DNA from: Antarctobacter heliothermus
GTDB taxonomy: Bacteria; Pseudomonadota; Alphaproteobacteria; Rhodobacterales; Rhodobacteraceae
Direction: 5' to 3'
DNA: 64,000 nucleotides
Assembly (NCBI RefSeq): GCF_900188425.1
Contig: NZ_FZON01000015.1
Coordinates: 1 to 64,000 of the forward strand
Below are positions 19,173 through 29,362 of this stretch, piece by piece (the first letter of the stretch is position 1; the number at the start of each line of letters is the position of its first letter). The notes beneath the pieces were generated by a model. That model ran no database searches and had not been told where the DNA came from. It saw only the letters and a program-made list of their open reading frames with translations. The translations under genes were made by a program, and so were the position numbers.

Positions 19173-20591
19173 TCAATACGCCAGATACCGGGCGCTGGCG
19201 TAACCGCTTTGTCCTGACGGGGTCTTGATCTGGAACCACATCCAGTCCGTGTCGATGCAAGATTGCAGTGCGGCGCTGTCATAGGGTTCGCCCAATTCGG
19301 CCCTTTGGCACAACGCCACACACGCCTGATGGCGCGGATGTCTGAAATCGGCATCCGGCACGCTGGGAATCTCATAGCTGCTGCCCAGAGGCAGTTCGGC
19401 CAGACGCGCGGCGTCATGGGACATGACTTGCCGCAGCGATGTAAAGGACTGTACGTTGGTGACCCGCGCGCGGCCGGTAGATGACATGCAAGGCGTGTCC
19501 GACAGCACGCGGGCCGTTTCGCCGGTGCCACGGGCCGCCTTGAGTTCCTTCAGGGTTGTCTTTGCCGGCAGCAGCGCGGCGGGCGGGATCACCGGCCAGC
19601 GGCCCGGCGCTTCAGTGCCTTGCAGGCAAGTGTCGGGGCCAACCTGCGCCGAAAGATTCTCGCGGTAGCCGCAAAGTACCGCCTGCGTGCCGCCCTGATA
19701 GATGGCGCGCAGACCGACTTCGCAGGCATACGTCATCATTCCTGAGAAATCGACCTTGAACCGTTGACCGTCGGCAAATCCGTCCTGACCCTGCGTCGCA
19801 TCGATGCTGTGGCTGTAGCCGTCCGGCTGATAGGGCAACTGATCCTGTTCCAGCCGTGCAGTCCATCCGGTCATGTTCTGGCAGGCGTAGATCATGCCCT
19901 CGTTGGTCAATTGCGGCGGGGTAAAGCCGAACAAGGCGATGTCCCATCGCCCGGCCTTGTTCACCGTATCGATCTCAAAGAACTCCTGTCCCTTGTGCTG
20001 TAGCATCGCCTCAAGCAGGTCGCCGTCCACAAAAGGGCGCGGTGTGTCGGGACGGGGCCGCGCGGCGAGGGCGAGGAAATTCAGCGTCGCCTCAATGGCA
20101 AGGTCAAAGGCGGCAGCCACATCGTCGACGCTGTAGTTGCGGCTGCGATCCAGTGTCAGATCCGGTTGGTGAAACCCCAGACGCCCCCCCACATGCAGAC
20201 GGCGGTTGGTGAGGGCGACGGATTCGTGCTGATGCGCCGTCCCGAACATAAAGACCAGCGCGCAGGCTGACAGACAGTCCGCACCATCGTCGATGACCGT
20301 TCCGATGCGGTTGTCCAACACATAGCGCGCCAGCTCCAGTCCGCTGGACAGACTACCGCCGGGACTGTCCAGACAGAGCGCGGCCCAACTGCCATCCTCA
20401 AAGTTCGACCACCAGATCGGTCTGTCCATCGGCGCGGCGCGCAGTTTCTCGACGTCGCCGGGGGCGATTTCACCCTCAAGCGTGACGCGGCACAGACCGG
20501 CCTTGCCAGCCGTGATCCGGGCGGCCTCTGCCGTGTCGGCAAAGACTGCGGCAGCCAGAAAACCCACAAGCAACCAGACAAAACGCATCAT
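19173..20591 (-). CDS. Periplasmic ClpP/crotonase-fold protein with C-terminal SH3-like segment
   Basis: 472 residues. After a signal peptide (FVWLLVGFLAAAVFADTAEA) comes a domain of the type found in predicted periplasmic ClpP-like proteins: LCLDSPGGSLSSGLELARYV matches the oxyanion loop and DCLSACALVFMFG holds the candidate nucleophilic Ser. A long middle region lacks recognisable motifs, and the last ~25 residues (WFQIKTPSGQSGYASARYLAY) look like an SH3b end. Cysteines are frequent, as expected for an exported protein. The start has AGGA seven bases upstream. Peptidase activity is not established. Confidence 0.65.
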   Translation of the reverse strand: MMRFVWLLVGFLAAAVFADTAEAARITAGKAGLCRVTLEGEIAPGDVEKLRAAPMDRPIWWSNFEDGSWAALCLDSPGGSLSSGLELARYVLDNRIGTVIDDGADCLSACALVFMFGTAHQHESVALTNRRLHVGGRLGFHQPDLTLDRSRNYSVDDVAAAFDLAIEATLNFLALAARPRPDTPRPFVDGDLLEAMLQHKGQEFFEIDTVNKAGRWDIALFGFTPPQLTNEGMIYACQNMTGWTARLEQDQLPYQPDGYSHSIDATQGQDGFADGQRFKVDFSGMMTYACEVGLRAIYQGGTQAVLCGYRENLSAQVGPDTCLQGTEAPGRWPVIPPAALLPAKTTLKELKAARGTGETARVLSDTPCMSSTGRARVTNVQSFTSLRQVMSHDAARLAELPLGSSYEIPSVPDADFRHPRHQACVALCQRAELGEPYDSAALQSCIDTDWMWFQIKTPSGQSGYASARYLAY

Positions 20592-20651
20592 GCCATTCCT
20601 ATGCAGAAGGGGCGTGCAGTCCCAAAACAAACTGCGCGCCCGTGGGGGGTA

Positions 20652-22739
20652 TCATTCCGCCGCGATCTGGATGACTGGCTCCATGTTGGCGAAATCCACA
20701 TCGGACAGGTGGCACTTGATCTGATGGCCATCTGCCACGACGCGCACCGGCGGCACCTCTTTCTCGCACAGGCCCCCGGGAACCTTGTCTTTCCAGCCGC
20801 AGCGCGTCTGGAACGGGCACCCCGGCGGCGGATTCATCGCCGAAGGAATGTCTCCCTCCAGCACGATGTGCTTTTTCTTGACGCGGGTATCGGCGATGGG
20901 CACCGCAGACAACAGCGCCTCTGTGTAGGGATGGTAGGGCGGGGAGAAGACCTGATCGGTCGAACCCAGTTCCACCACATGGCCCAGATACATCACCATG
21001 ACGCGGTCGCTGAGATAGCGCACAATCGACAGGTCGTGACTGATGAACAGCAAAGTGGTCTTTTGCTCACGCTGGATTTCCATCAGCAGATCTGTCACTG
21101 CCGCCTGCACCGACACGTCCAGCGCCGAGACGGGCTCATCCGCGACCACGATGCGCGCACCGCCGGAAAAAGCCCGTGCGATGCCGACGCGCTGTTTTTG
21201 CCCGCCCGACAGTTGGCGCGGCATACGTTCGGCAAAGGCGCGCGGCAGCTTCACCAGATCCAGCAGGCGCAACATTTCTTCGCGGCGTGCACTGTCTGAA
21301 TCGCCGAAGTCAAAGATCTCCAATGCCCGCATGATCTGCCGCCCGACGGACATCGACGGGTTCAGCGTGTCGAACGGGTTCTGGAACACCATCTGCACGT
21401 CAGCGATGGTCTTGGTATCGCGCTTTTCGATCGGGGTGCTTTCGATGTTGCGGTTGTCCAGCAGGATCTGCCCGCCGGTCGCCGTCTCCAGCCCCATCAG
21501 CACCTTGGCAAAGGTTGACTTGCCGCAGCCGGATTCCCCCACGATGGCCAGCGTTTCGGATTCGCGGGCCTCAAAGCTCAGGGTCTCATTGGCCTTGACC
21601 ACTTTCTTTTCGCCAGAGCTGCCGAACAGCGCGTTTGCGGCCACCTCATAGTATTTCTTGAGCTCATCCATTTTCAGGACAACCTTGCCCGGGGCGGGCT
21701 TTTCGGTGGACTTGACGTTCTGTGGCGGTGCGGCCCAATCGATTTCCTCGATCCGCAGACAGCGCGAGTTGTGTCGGTCGTTGCCGGGTATCTTGGACAT
21801 CGGCACCCGCTCTACCGCATCACAGCGTCCGGCCTCGAAATAGTCGCAGCGCGGGCCAAAATTGCAGCCCGGCGGGCGTTCATGGGGCAGGGGAAAGTTG
21901 CCCGGAATAGCCACCAGCGGGCTGGCGTTCTTGTCGGCACCCGGTAGGGGGATCGAGCGGAACAGCGCCTGCGTATAGGGATGCTGCATCTCGTCGAACA
22001 CGTCTTCGATGCTGCCGGTTTCAACCGCCTCGCCGGAATACATCACGCAGATCCGGTCACAGGTTTCCAGTACCAGCCCAAGGTTGTGCGAAATGAACAG
22101 CATCGAGGTGCCGTATTTCTTGCCCAACTCCTTGACCAATTCGACCACCGCCGCCTCGACCGTCACATCCAACGCGGTTGTCGGCTCATCCAGGATCAGC
22201 AACGCGGGCTCCGCCATCAACGCCAGCGCGATCACGATACGCTGCTGTTGGCCGCCCGACAGTTGGTGAGGATAGCTGTCGAGGATACGCTTGGGGTCCG
22301 GCAGTTTGACGTCCGTGACCACCTGCAGCGCGCGGGCATAGGCGTCTTCCTTGCCGACTCCCTTGTGGATCATCGGCACTTCCATCAGCTGTTGGGCCAC
22401 TTTCATCGCCGGGTTCAGCGAGGCCATGGGTTCCTGATAGATCATGGCGATCTCAGAACCGCGGATCTCACGCAGTTCTTCCTGGCTCATCTCGTTCAGG
22501 TTGCGGCCCTTGAACCGGATCGAGCCGCCGACAATGCGTCCGTTTTTGCCCAGGTCCTGCATGACCCCCAGCGCCACGGTGGATTTTCCGCAGCCGGATT
22601 CACCGACAAGGCCAACGGCCTCTCCCGGCTGGACCTTGACCGAGAAATCCATCACGGCGGGGATTTCGCGCAGGCGGGTAAAGAAGGAAATAGAGAGGTT
22701 GTCGATCTCCAGGATCGGCCCGTCATAGTCGTCTTTCAT
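20652..22739 (-). CDS. Peptide/nickel-type ABC transporter, double ATPase (DppD-DppF fusion)
   Basis: 695 residues with two complete ATPase domains. Domain 1: Walker A GESGCGKST (~45), Q-loop YQEP, signature LSGGQQQR, Walker B LLILDEPTTALD, then the oligopeptide-transporter C-terminal cysteine block CNFGPRC. Domain 2: Walker A GESGCGKST (~405), LSGGQKQR, VVADEPVSALD and CPFQTRC. The Cys blocks are typical of OppD/DppD/DppF, which bind an iron-sulfur cluster in some members. It powers import through the two permeases upstream in the same leftward operon. A hairpin repeat lies in the 102-bp gap ahead of it. Confidence 0.9.
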   Translation of the reverse strand: MKDDYDGPILEIDNLSISFFTRLREIPAVMDFSVKVQPGEAVGLVGESGCGKSTVALGVMQDLGKNGRIVGGSIRFKGRNLNEMSQEELREIRGSEIAMIYQEPMASLNPAMKVAQQLMEVPMIHKGVGKEDAYARALQVVTDVKLPDPKRILDSYPHQLSGGQQQRIVIALALMAEPALLILDEPTTALDVTVEAAVVELVKELGKKYGTSMLFISHNLGLVLETCDRICVMYSGEAVETGSIEDVFDEMQHPYTQALFRSIPLPGADKNASPLVAIPGNFPLPHERPPGCNFGPRCDYFEAGRCDAVERVPMSKIPGNDRHNSRCLRIEEIDWAAPPQNVKSTEKPAPGKVVLKMDELKKYYEVAANALFGSSGEKKVVKANETLSFEARESETLAIVGESGCGKSTFAKVLMGLETATGGQILLDNRNIESTPIEKRDTKTIADVQMVFQNPFDTLNPSMSVGRQIMRALEIFDFGDSDSARREEMLRLLDLVKLPRAFAERMPRQLSGGQKQRVGIARAFSGGARIVVADEPVSALDVSVQAAVTDLLMEIQREQKTTLLFISHDLSIVRYLSDRVMVMYLGHVVELGSTDQVFSPPYHPYTEALLSAVPIADTRVKKKHIVLEGDIPSAMNPPPGCPFQTRCGWKDKVPGGLCEKEVPPVRVVADGHQIKCHLSDVDFANMEPVIQIAAE

Positions 22740-22811
22740 GTCACAGTGCTCCCTGTAGGAGAGGCCACGAAACGTCTTGCGCTTCTTCTTGGCCCAAATA
22801 CCTCCGGGGGT

Positions 22812-22830
22812 CTGGGGGCAGCGCCCCCAG
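22812..22830. repeat. GC-rich palindrome between ABC permease and ATPase genes
   Basis: CTGGGGGC-AGC-GCCCCCAG is a perfect 8-bp inverted repeat with a 3-nt loop, preceded by TTGGCCCAAATACCTCC. There is no T-run on either strand, so it is unlikely to be a simple terminator. It looks like a dispersed intergenic palindrome or an mRNA-stability element within the operon; the genome-wide copy number cannot be seen here. Confidence 0.5.
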
Positions 22831-22841
22831 CCCAACCGTCA

Positions 22842-24293
22842 TCAGTCACGCAAGCTTTCTTCGCGCAGTCCGTCCGCCAGCAGGTTCAAACCCAGAACCA
22901 GCGACAACAGCGACAGCGCAGGCGGCAGCGCAGGGTGCAGGTAGATCGACAGCAGCTTGCGCCCCTCGTTGATCGTCGAGCCCCAGTCGGGCGATTCCGG
23001 CGGCAGGCCGAGGCCAAAGAACCCCAAAGTCCCCAAAAGGATCGTGGTGTAGCCGATGCGCAGGCAGAAATCGACGATCAGCGGCCCACGCGCGTTGGGC
23101 AGGATCTCCCACAGCATGATGTACCACGGGCGTTCCCCACGGGTCTGCGCCGCTGCCACATAATCGCGTGTCTTGATGTCCATGGTCAGGCCCCGCACGA
23201 TGCGGAACACCGTGGGAGAGTTGACGAAGACCACTGAGACAAACACCACCAGAACGCCGCCTGGAATGTCGAAGAAGTCCAGCGGCCAGAACGTGATCTT
23301 GCTGGACGAGGGATCGGGGTTGTTGATCAGCGACAGGTAGATCAGCAGCATCGGGATCAGAACAATCGCAAGATAGAGGTAGTTCTTGCTTGGCTGGGTC
23401 CGGTAGCGCGAGTGGATCAGCACGCCCGAAAAGATCAACGGGAACAGGAACAGTACCACCGCCATGAATTGCGGCAGACCTGTTGCCACGATCTCTGGCG
23501 TGACCAGCAGGTAGAACAGCAGGATCACCGGAAAGGCGAGGATCAGGTTGGCGACAAAGCTGAGCGCGGTGTCCAGACGCCCGCCGTAAAAGCCTGCCGG
23601 CAGACCCAGCGTGATGCCGACCATAAAGGCAAACAGCGTCGCCAGCGGCGCGATGGCCACAACAATGGTCGATCCGGCAACCACGCGGCTGAAGATGTCG
23701 CGCGCAAGGTTGTCACCGCCAAACAGATACCACTGAAAATCGCCGTCCTCTGCGCCGCGCAGGGGTGTGCCGGGCACCTTGTTTTTCATCCCCGAGGCCT
23801 GCCCCAGCGGGTCATGCGTGGCGATCCAGTCGAAGACACCGTAAAAGATCGCTGTATAGACCCAGAACATGACGATGCCGAACCCGATCATCCCGATCAT
23901 CGAATCGAACAGCTTGCCATACAGGCCCAGCCTTCGCTTGTAGTGGATCGACGCGACATAGGTGGCAACGAGGGCGATCCAGACCGGTAGGAATTGGCGG
24001 CTGATGCCCCCCACGATGCCCGCGCCAGTGCCCAGCACGGCACCAAGGATCAGATAGGCCAGCGCCAGAATGAGAACCGCCAGCCCCAGCCAGTTCACCA
24101 GCTTTGCCGACAGCCCCCAGATGCCGCCGGTGGCCATGATCGTGCCGTCGGGGTTGGTCTGGATGCCGGTATCCGGCTCGAAGAAAGACAAAAAGATCCG
24201 CGCCACCAGTGCCACCGCAAAGACGGGCAACAGGATGGTCAGGATCGGGTTCAGGATGCTCCCCAGGGAGCCGGTCCAGGTTAAAGGGTCCAT
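22842..24293 (-). CDS. Peptide-type ABC transporter permease, DppC-like, extended
   Basis: 483 residues, much longer than the ~300 of typical DppC. The N-terminal ~190 residues add three or four extra membrane segments; the usual BPD_transp_1 core follows, with the permease ATPase-contact loop near YVAAAQTRGERPWYIMLWEILPN. FLGTLGFFGLGLPPESPDWG-type sequence near the end is characteristic of the DppC/OppC branch. It forms the inner-membrane channel with the next permease, 10 bp away in the same operon. Confidence 0.85.
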   Translation of the reverse strand: MDPLTWTGSLGSILNPILTILLPVFAVALVARIFLSFFEPDTGIQTNPDGTIMATGGIWGLSAKLVNWLGLAVLILALAYLILGAVLGTGAGIVGGISRQFLPVWIALVATYVASIHYKRRLGLYGKLFDSMIGMIGFGIVMFWVYTAIFYGVFDWIATHDPLGQASGMKNKVPGTPLRGAEDGDFQWYLFGGDNLARDIFSRVVAGSTIVVAIAPLATLFAFMVGITLGLPAGFYGGRLDTALSFVANLILAFPVILLFYLLVTPEIVATGLPQFMAVVLFLFPLIFSGVLIHSRYRTQPSKNYLYLAIVLIPMLLIYLSLINNPDPSSSKITFWPLDFFDIPGGVLVVFVSVVFVNSPTVFRIVRGLTMDIKTRDYVAAAQTRGERPWYIMLWEILPNARGPLIVDFCLRIGYTTILLGTLGFFGLGLPPESPDWGSTINEGRKLLSIYLHPALPPALSLLSLVLGLNLLADGLREESLRD

Positions 24294-24303
24294 GGATGCC
24301 TCC

Positions 24304-25440
24304 TCAGGTGACGCTGATGCGCGGGTTCAGATAGACATAGCCGATGTCGGAAATCAGCTGTGTCACCAGGACGACGAAGACGGACACAACCGAAATCGCC
24401 AGCAACATCTCGATGTCGTTGTTGCCCGCCGCGCGGACCAGTTCCCAGCCGACGCCCTTGTACTGAAACAGGGTCTCGACGATGACGACACCATTCAGCA
24501 GCCACGGGAATTGCAGCATGATCACCGTAAACGGCGCGATCAGCGCGTTGCGCAGCGCGTGTTTCATGACGATGTTGCCGAAACTCACCCCTTTCAGGCG
24601 CGCGGTGCGGATGTATTGCGCGGTCATGACCTCGGCCATCGAGGCGCGCGTCATCCGGGCGATGTAGCCCATGCCATAGAGGGCAATGGTCAGCACCGGC
24701 AGAAAGAAGTTCTCGAACGTCGCGTTGTCCATTGCGCTGGTGGCGGTGCCCTTGAACCATTTCAGGCCCACGGCAGACGAGGTGAAGATCGCGATGAACA
24801 AAACACCAGAGACATATTCCGGCGTCGCCGTCGTGGTGATCGAAAAGGTCGACAGCGACCGGTCAAGGGCCGATCCCTCGCGCATGCCGGCCAGCACGCC
24901 CACGATCAGGGCTGAGGGCACCATCAGCAACATGACGCAAAGCATCAAAAAGCCGGTGTTGCCGATCCGGGTGCCAAGCGCCTCTGACACTGGCGTCTTG
25001 GCCACGGTCGACCACCCCCATTTGCCTTGCAGGATCCCGCAGAAGGTGGGGGCCTCTGCCGGGTCGGTGCCGGGCAGGATGCACCGGCCGCGCGGGACGC
25101 CGTCGCGGCTTTCTCCGGTCCAGCCCGGATAGACACCGATCCATTCCGCATAGTTGCGGAAGATGCGCGGGTCGAAGCCGGTGTTCACTTTGGCGGACGC
25201 CTCTTCAAGCGTGATCTTGTCGCTGCGGAAATCCTCCAGCACCTGTGGATCCAGTGGCGACCGATAGCCATTGCTGGACAGCCAGGTGGCGACCTCGATA
25301 TCCGTCATCCTGAAATTGCCTTCGGATTTGGCGAGCTTTTCCAGATTGGGATAGAGGTTCGTCATCACGAAAACGAGGAATGTCAGGCAGAAGGCGGTCA
25401 GGAGCATGACCCCGATCCGCCTGAGAATGAATAGACCCAT
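24304..25440 (-). CDS. Peptide-type ABC transporter permease, DppB-like
   Basis: 378 residues. It opens with the classic first helix of DppB/OppB (FILRRIGVMLLTAFCLTFLVFVM) followed by a large periplasmic insertion (residues ~35-140) that contains cysteines, then five core helices. RTARLKGVSFGNIVMKHALRNALIAPFTV is the EAA-type loop that contacts the ATPase. It pairs with the DppC-like permease. A strong hairpin stands between this gene and the upstream binding-protein gene. Confidence 0.87.
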   Translation of the reverse strand: MGLFILRRIGVMLLTAFCLTFLVFVMTNLYPNLEKLAKSEGNFRMTDIEVATWLSSNGYRSPLDPQVLEDFRSDKITLEEASAKVNTGFDPRIFRNYAEWIGVYPGWTGESRDGVPRGRCILPGTDPAEAPTFCGILQGKWGWSTVAKTPVSEALGTRIGNTGFLMLCVMLLMVPSALIVGVLAGMREGSALDRSLSTFSITTTATPEYVSGVLFIAIFTSSAVGLKWFKGTATSAMDNATFENFFLPVLTIALYGMGYIARMTRASMAEVMTAQYIRTARLKGVSFGNIVMKHALRNALIAPFTVIMLQFPWLLNGVVIVETLFQYKGVGWELVRAAGNNDIEMLLAISVVSVFVVLVTQLISDIGYVYLNPRISVT

Positions 25441-25526
25441 GTCAGCCCCTGTTGCTGGGGAACGACCGATGCATTGCCGACCGCTCTTTCTTGCTGAGGT
25501 CCGCTTGTATCGCGCGGACCGAGGCG

Positions 25527-25556
25527 AAAAGGGCCGCGCGGTTGTCCGCGCGGCCC
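25527..25556 (-). terminator. Intra-operon terminator/attenuator after the binding-protein gene
   Basis: GGGCCGCGCGG (25531-25541), a TTGT loop, then CCGCGCGGCCC (25546-25556) form a perfect 11-bp stem; on the minus strand it is followed by TTTT (25530-25527). It lies just after the binding-protein stop and ahead of the permeases. Partial termination would make more binding protein than permease; the stem would also shield that mRNA from 3' decay. Confidence 0.75.
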
Positions 25557-25572
25557 TGTGTTTGGCGGCCGG

Positions 25573-27243
25573 TCAGGCCTTGAACCCAAACTTGTAGATC
25601 TGGGGCAGATCGGCGATGTGCTTGTCCACACCCACCAGGTTTTCCCTGTGGTGGCGGATCGCGGTCCGCCAGTAGGGCTGAACGGTCACACCTTCGTCGA
25701 TCATGATCGCTTGCAGTTTGCCCATCACCGTGCGGCGCGCGTCTGCATCCGCGATAGAGTTGGCCTCTGCCAGCAGTGTGTCGAACTCTTCGTTGGCAAA
25801 GCCCGACTCGTTCCAAGCTTCACCGGATTTATAGGCCAGCGCCAAGGTTTGGGTTCCCAGCGGACGGTGGTTCCAGTTGGTCGACGAGAACGGATATTTG
25901 GTCCAGTCGTTCCAGAAGGTCGAGCCGGGCAGAACTGTGTGCCTTGCCTTGATGCCCGCATCGTTCAGTTGCGCCACCATTGCGGCGGTGGTGTTGCGGC
26001 GCCAGTCATCGTCGATCGACTGGACCTCATGCTCAAAGTCCTCCATGCCGGCCTCTTTGATCAGCTCAAGCGCCTTGGCCGGATCATAGGGAATGCGGGT
26101 CACGGACGGATCGTGCTCCGGGTGCATGGGGCCGACGTGGCAGTTGTCGGCAACAATGCCGTATCCCGCCATGCCCAGCTCAAGGCAGATGTTGTTGTCA
26201 ACGGCCATGGCCAAGGCCTGACGCACACGTTTGTCGCCATAGATCTTGTTGCCATTGGCGTCTTCGGCCAACTGGTTGGGACGGATCACGATGGTAAAGC
26301 CCGACGGGATCTCCGAGCGTTGCAGGCCGATGGCGTCGAAGATGTCGACAAATTCACCCACAGACTCCCAGTTCATGTCGATTTCTTCGGCCTCGTAGGC
26401 GGCGATGAACGCAGCCGGGTCAGTGCCGTAGTCGATGAACTCGATCCGGTCGATATAACCGCCCTTGCCAGCCGCATAGCCCCACCAGTCGTGGCCCTCG
26501 TTGCGCACCAGCACGCCCTTGACGCCGACTTCGTGGCTTTCGGGCAGCATGAAGCCGGTGCCGATCGGGTTGCCCAGCATGTTGTTCGGGTCGTGGCTGC
26601 TGTGGACGATGGCTGCGGGATAGTCGGCCATCCCCGGGATCAGTGAGATGTCGGGTACGTTTGCCATCAACTTGACGGTGTGGCTGTCGACAACGGTGAT
26701 CGCGCCTTCGGATGCCTTTTTCGTCGTCTCGTCGATCAACGAGCCCATGCGCGCGGCCATCGAGTTGCCCTCGACCTCGCTTTCGCACCACATCGCGATG
26801 TTGCGGGCCACGTCCTCGGCGGTGAAATCGTCGCCGTTGTTCCACTTGACGCCCTTGCGGACATGCAGCGTGTATTCGGTGGCGTCGTCGTTGGTTTCCC
26901 AGCTCTCCAGCAGCATCGGGTCAAAGGAACCGTCGCTGTTGTACTCAACCAGATACTCAAGCCAGCCAGCGGTAAAGGTCGCGATCTGGGTCCAGTCGTA
27001 GGTGCGCGGGTCTTTCAGGGCGCGAACTTCCATCTGGTAGCGGATGGTGCCGCCTTGCTGAACATGCGCCGCAGCCTCTGCGGGACGCTGCAAACCGCCA
27101 AGCGTGTAGGCTGCCGCAGATGTCAGGCCAAGCGCAGTGGTGCGCGCCAGAAACTCGCGACGGTCAAGCAGTCCTTGCTTGAGTTCACGCGCGTACATTT
27201 TTGCAGCCGGGTGGACCCGCTGCAGGTGATCCATCGATGTCAT
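25573..27243 (-). CDS. ABC transporter substrate-binding protein, family 5 (peptide/opine type), Tat-exported
   Basis: 556 residues. The N-terminus contains a twin-arginine signal ([20 protein letters not shown], then a hydrophobic stretch ending in AEAAA). The mature part has the family 5 (DppA/OppA) layout: the LKDPRTYDW segment, [35 protein letters not shown], and the terminal MLQ-type hinge. It would capture a peptide or amine-containing compound in the periplasm. It is the first gene of the transporter operon; the 249-bp gap upstream should hold the promoter. Confidence 0.88.
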   Translation of the reverse strand: MTSMDHLQRVHPAAKMYARELKQGLLDRREFLARTTALGLTSAAAYTLGGLQRPAEAAAHVQQGGTIRYQMEVRALKDPRTYDWTQIATFTAGWLEYLVEYNSDGSFDPMLLESWETNDDATEYTLHVRKGVKWNNGDDFTAEDVARNIAMWCESEVEGNSMAARMGSLIDETTKKASEGAITVVDSHTVKLMANVPDISLIPGMADYPAAIVHSSHDPNNMLGNPIGTGFMLPESHEVGVKGVLVRNEGHDWWGYAAGKGGYIDRIEFIDYGTDPAAFIAAYEAEEIDMNWESVGEFVDIFDAIGLQRSEIPSGFTIVIRPNQLAEDANGNKIYGDKRVRQALAMAVDNNICLELGMAGYGIVADNCHVGPMHPEHDPSVTRIPYDPAKALELIKEAGMEDFEHEVQSIDDDWRRNTTAAMVAQLNDAGIKARHTVLPGSTFWNDWTKYPFSSTNWNHRPLGTQTLALAYKSGEAWNESGFANEEFDTLLAEANSIADADARRTVMGKLQAIMIDEGVTVQPYWRTAIRHHRENLVGVDKHIADLPQIYKFGFKA

Positions 27244-27492
27244 ACTAGTCTCCCTGTGACATTTATTATTCAGCCGGGGTCTCTTTCTTGGCTTCTGTGC
27301 GGGTTGTTGTCTTTCACCCTTTGGCCATGCCCACGCTGCAAATCATTCCGCACGAGAAGCCTTGTCCCGTCAACGCCCGCTTTCGTCCTTTTGGGGTCTA
27401 AAAGCGACATCAGCCTTATTCAAAAGCGACACGCGCCTATGTGCAAGTCACTAACATGGTACCCGGCAAGTTTTTTTTGTGTTCCGCAGGAG

Positions 27493-28347
27493 TTACGGTC
27501 GGGCCGCTGGTTGGCGGCTCGCCGCACGCAGCGCTGACGGTGACTGGCCGGTGTGGCTCTGGATGAACCGGGTGAAATAGGCCGGAGAGGTGAACCCCAG
27601 TGCGCGCGCCACCTCCTTGACCGCCGGTTTGGGGCTTTCCAGGGCCATCCGGGCGGCGTGCAGCTTGCGTTCGGTCAGGATGTCGGCGGCGGTCTTGCCA
27701 CAACACAGGCGGCAGACCCGGCTGAGATGCGTTGGCGTCACGTCCAGCGCCTCGGCGTATTGGCCCATCAACTGCGGCTTGCGGAAATCTTGCGCGACGG
27801 CGCGTGCATAGCGCCTCACCAGTCGCTGGGCCGCGCTTTCAGCGGGAGAATCGGTTGCGCCCGCCTGCACCTGACGGTGCAACCAGACGGCTATCAGTCC
27901 GACATGCGCTGCCAGCGCCTCTTGCAGCATTGCGCGGTTCTGCGTCACTTCGCGGTTCATCGCGTCAATGGTGCCGGTCAGCTCGGCCTGCGCAAGGCTG
28001 TTGCGTACGCGTAGCAAAAGCGGGGCATGGGGCAGGTAGGGGCTAAGCCCTGACGGGCTTTGGACCATCAGCGCCTGTGTGCCTTGCTGCATGTCGATGG
28101 CAAACAACGTGCCCGCCGGGACAAACAGCGCGTTGTTGACAGAGATGCCGCGGCGGATGCCGTTGACCACCACGCGGCCCTGTCCCTTGGTGACCCAAAG
28201 CACGACGTCGTCTTCGCGGTCGTGCAGCAGGGTGAATTTCCACGGCGCGCCCTGAAGTTCCATCGCATACGACCCGCTGCGCACCGGGCCCTTGGGTTTT
28301 GGCGGGGCGGGCGGCATCGGGGTTCGCAGGAAACCGGGACGCGACAT
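27493..28347 (-). CDS. AraC-family transcriptional regulator (cupin type)
   Basis: 284 residues. The N-terminal half is a cupin-like sensor (FTLLHDREDDVVLWVTKGQGRVVVNG ... LFVPAGTLFAID); the C-terminal ~95 residues hold two helix-turn-helix units ending with the AraC signature VARALGFTSPAYFTRFIQSHTGQSPSALR. Its ATG overlaps the miaA stop (TGATG), so it is translated with miaA. It lies directly downstream of the transporter operon's control region, and regulation of that operon is plausible but unproven. Confidence 0.85.
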   Translation of the reverse strand: MSRPGFLRTPMPPAPPKPKGPVRSGSYAMELQGAPWKFTLLHDREDDVVLWVTKGQGRVVVNGIRRGISVNNALFVPAGTLFAIDMQQGTQALMVQSPSGLSPYLPHAPLLLRVRNSLAQAELTGTIDAMNREVTQNRAMLQEALAAHVGLIAVWLHRQVQAGATDSPAESAAQRLVRRYARAVAQDFRKPQLMGQYAEALDVTPTHLSRVCRLCCGKTAADILTERKLHAARMALESPKPAVKEVARALGFTSPAYFTRFIQSHTGQSPSALRAASRQPAARP

Positions 28348-29252
28348 CAGGCCAGCTCCCGTGCCGTCAGATGGTGCCAAGGACCCATCCGGGCGCGAAA
28401 CCACGTCCGCTGGCGCTTGGCGAATTGGCGGGTCAGGATCGTGGCGCGGTCTATGGCCTTGTCCAGAGTGATCTCTCCATCAATGACCGCCATCAGTTCG
28501 GCGGCGCCAATGGCCTTGGCCGACGGCCGGTCCGGGGTCCAGCCAGGCCGGTTGGTGCGGGCCTCTTCCAGTGCGCCGCGTGCGACCATCTGGCGGAACC
28601 GCATCTCGATCCTTGGGGTGAGCCATTCTTTTGGGGCATCGACAACAAATGCCGTTGCGCGCGCCAGCGGTAGCAGAGGGGGCGGGGTCTCATCCTGCCA
28701 GGCGGCAATTCCGCGTCCCGTGGCGCGCAGGACCTCCCATGCGCGAGCGACTCGGGCCGGGTTGCGCAGGTCGATCCGCGCGGCGGACTGCGGGTCCAGA
28801 TCGGACACCATTGCGGCCAAGCCGTGGATTTCCAGCAGGGCCTCCCCCTCGGTGCGGATATGCGGTGGCGTGGCCGGGATCTGGGCCAGACCCTCGGTCA
28901 AGGACGTCAGGTAAAGCCCTGTTCCACCGACAAAAATGGGTCTTAAGGGCCCGTCCAGAAATGCTGCCGCCTCACGCAGCCAATCGCCCAGGCTATAGGG
29001 CTGGTCGCCCGGCACATGTCCGTAAAGGGCATGCGGTGCGCGCGCCTCTTCCTCGGGGGACGGTCGGGCCGTCAGCACGCGCCAGTCGGCAAAGACCTGG
29101 ATCGCATCGGCATTGACGATGACGCCGCCCTGCGCCTCTGCAATGGCCAGCGCCAGCGCCGATTTGCCGCTGGCGGTCGGTCCCGCGATCAGCACGGGCC
29201 GATCCGGCGCGCAGGCCGCAAGGCATGCCTCGATTGCCGATTTGTCACGCAT
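28347..29252 (-). CDS. miaA: tRNA dimethylallyltransferase
   Basis: 301 residues. [15 protein letters not shown] is the P-loop and [20 protein letters not shown] the nucleotide/Asp block of Mia[20 protein letters not shown] and [11 protein letters not shown] are also family hallmarks. It transfers a dimethylallyl group to A37 of tRNAs reading UNN codons. ATG 29252 is preferred; a longer frame to 29324 is unsupported. It is the first gene of an overlapping pair with an AraC regulator and divergent from pyrH. Confidence 0.92.
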   Translation of the reverse strand: MRDKSAIEACLAACAPDRPVLIAGPTASGKSALALAIAEAQGGVIVNADAIQVFADWRVLTARPSPEEEARAPHALYGHVPGDQPYSLGDWLREAAAFLDGPLRPIFVGGTGLYLTSLTEGLAQIPATPPHIRTEGEALLEIHGLAAMVSDLDPQSAARIDLRNPARVARAWEVLRATGRGIAAWQDETPPPLLPLARATAFVVDAPKEWLTPRIEMRFRQMVARGALEEARTNRPGWTPDRPSAKAIGAAELMAVIDGEITLDKAIDRATILTRQFAKRQRTWFRARMGPWHHLTARELA

Positions 29253-29362
29253 TCCGAAGCCTGTCCCGATGTCCCTTGCCGGAGTCCGCTGGGCCATTGC
29301 AGCCCAAGCGGTTTTCCGCCACATATGCGCGCGATCATATCCCCCCCACGACGGAGCGCAAC

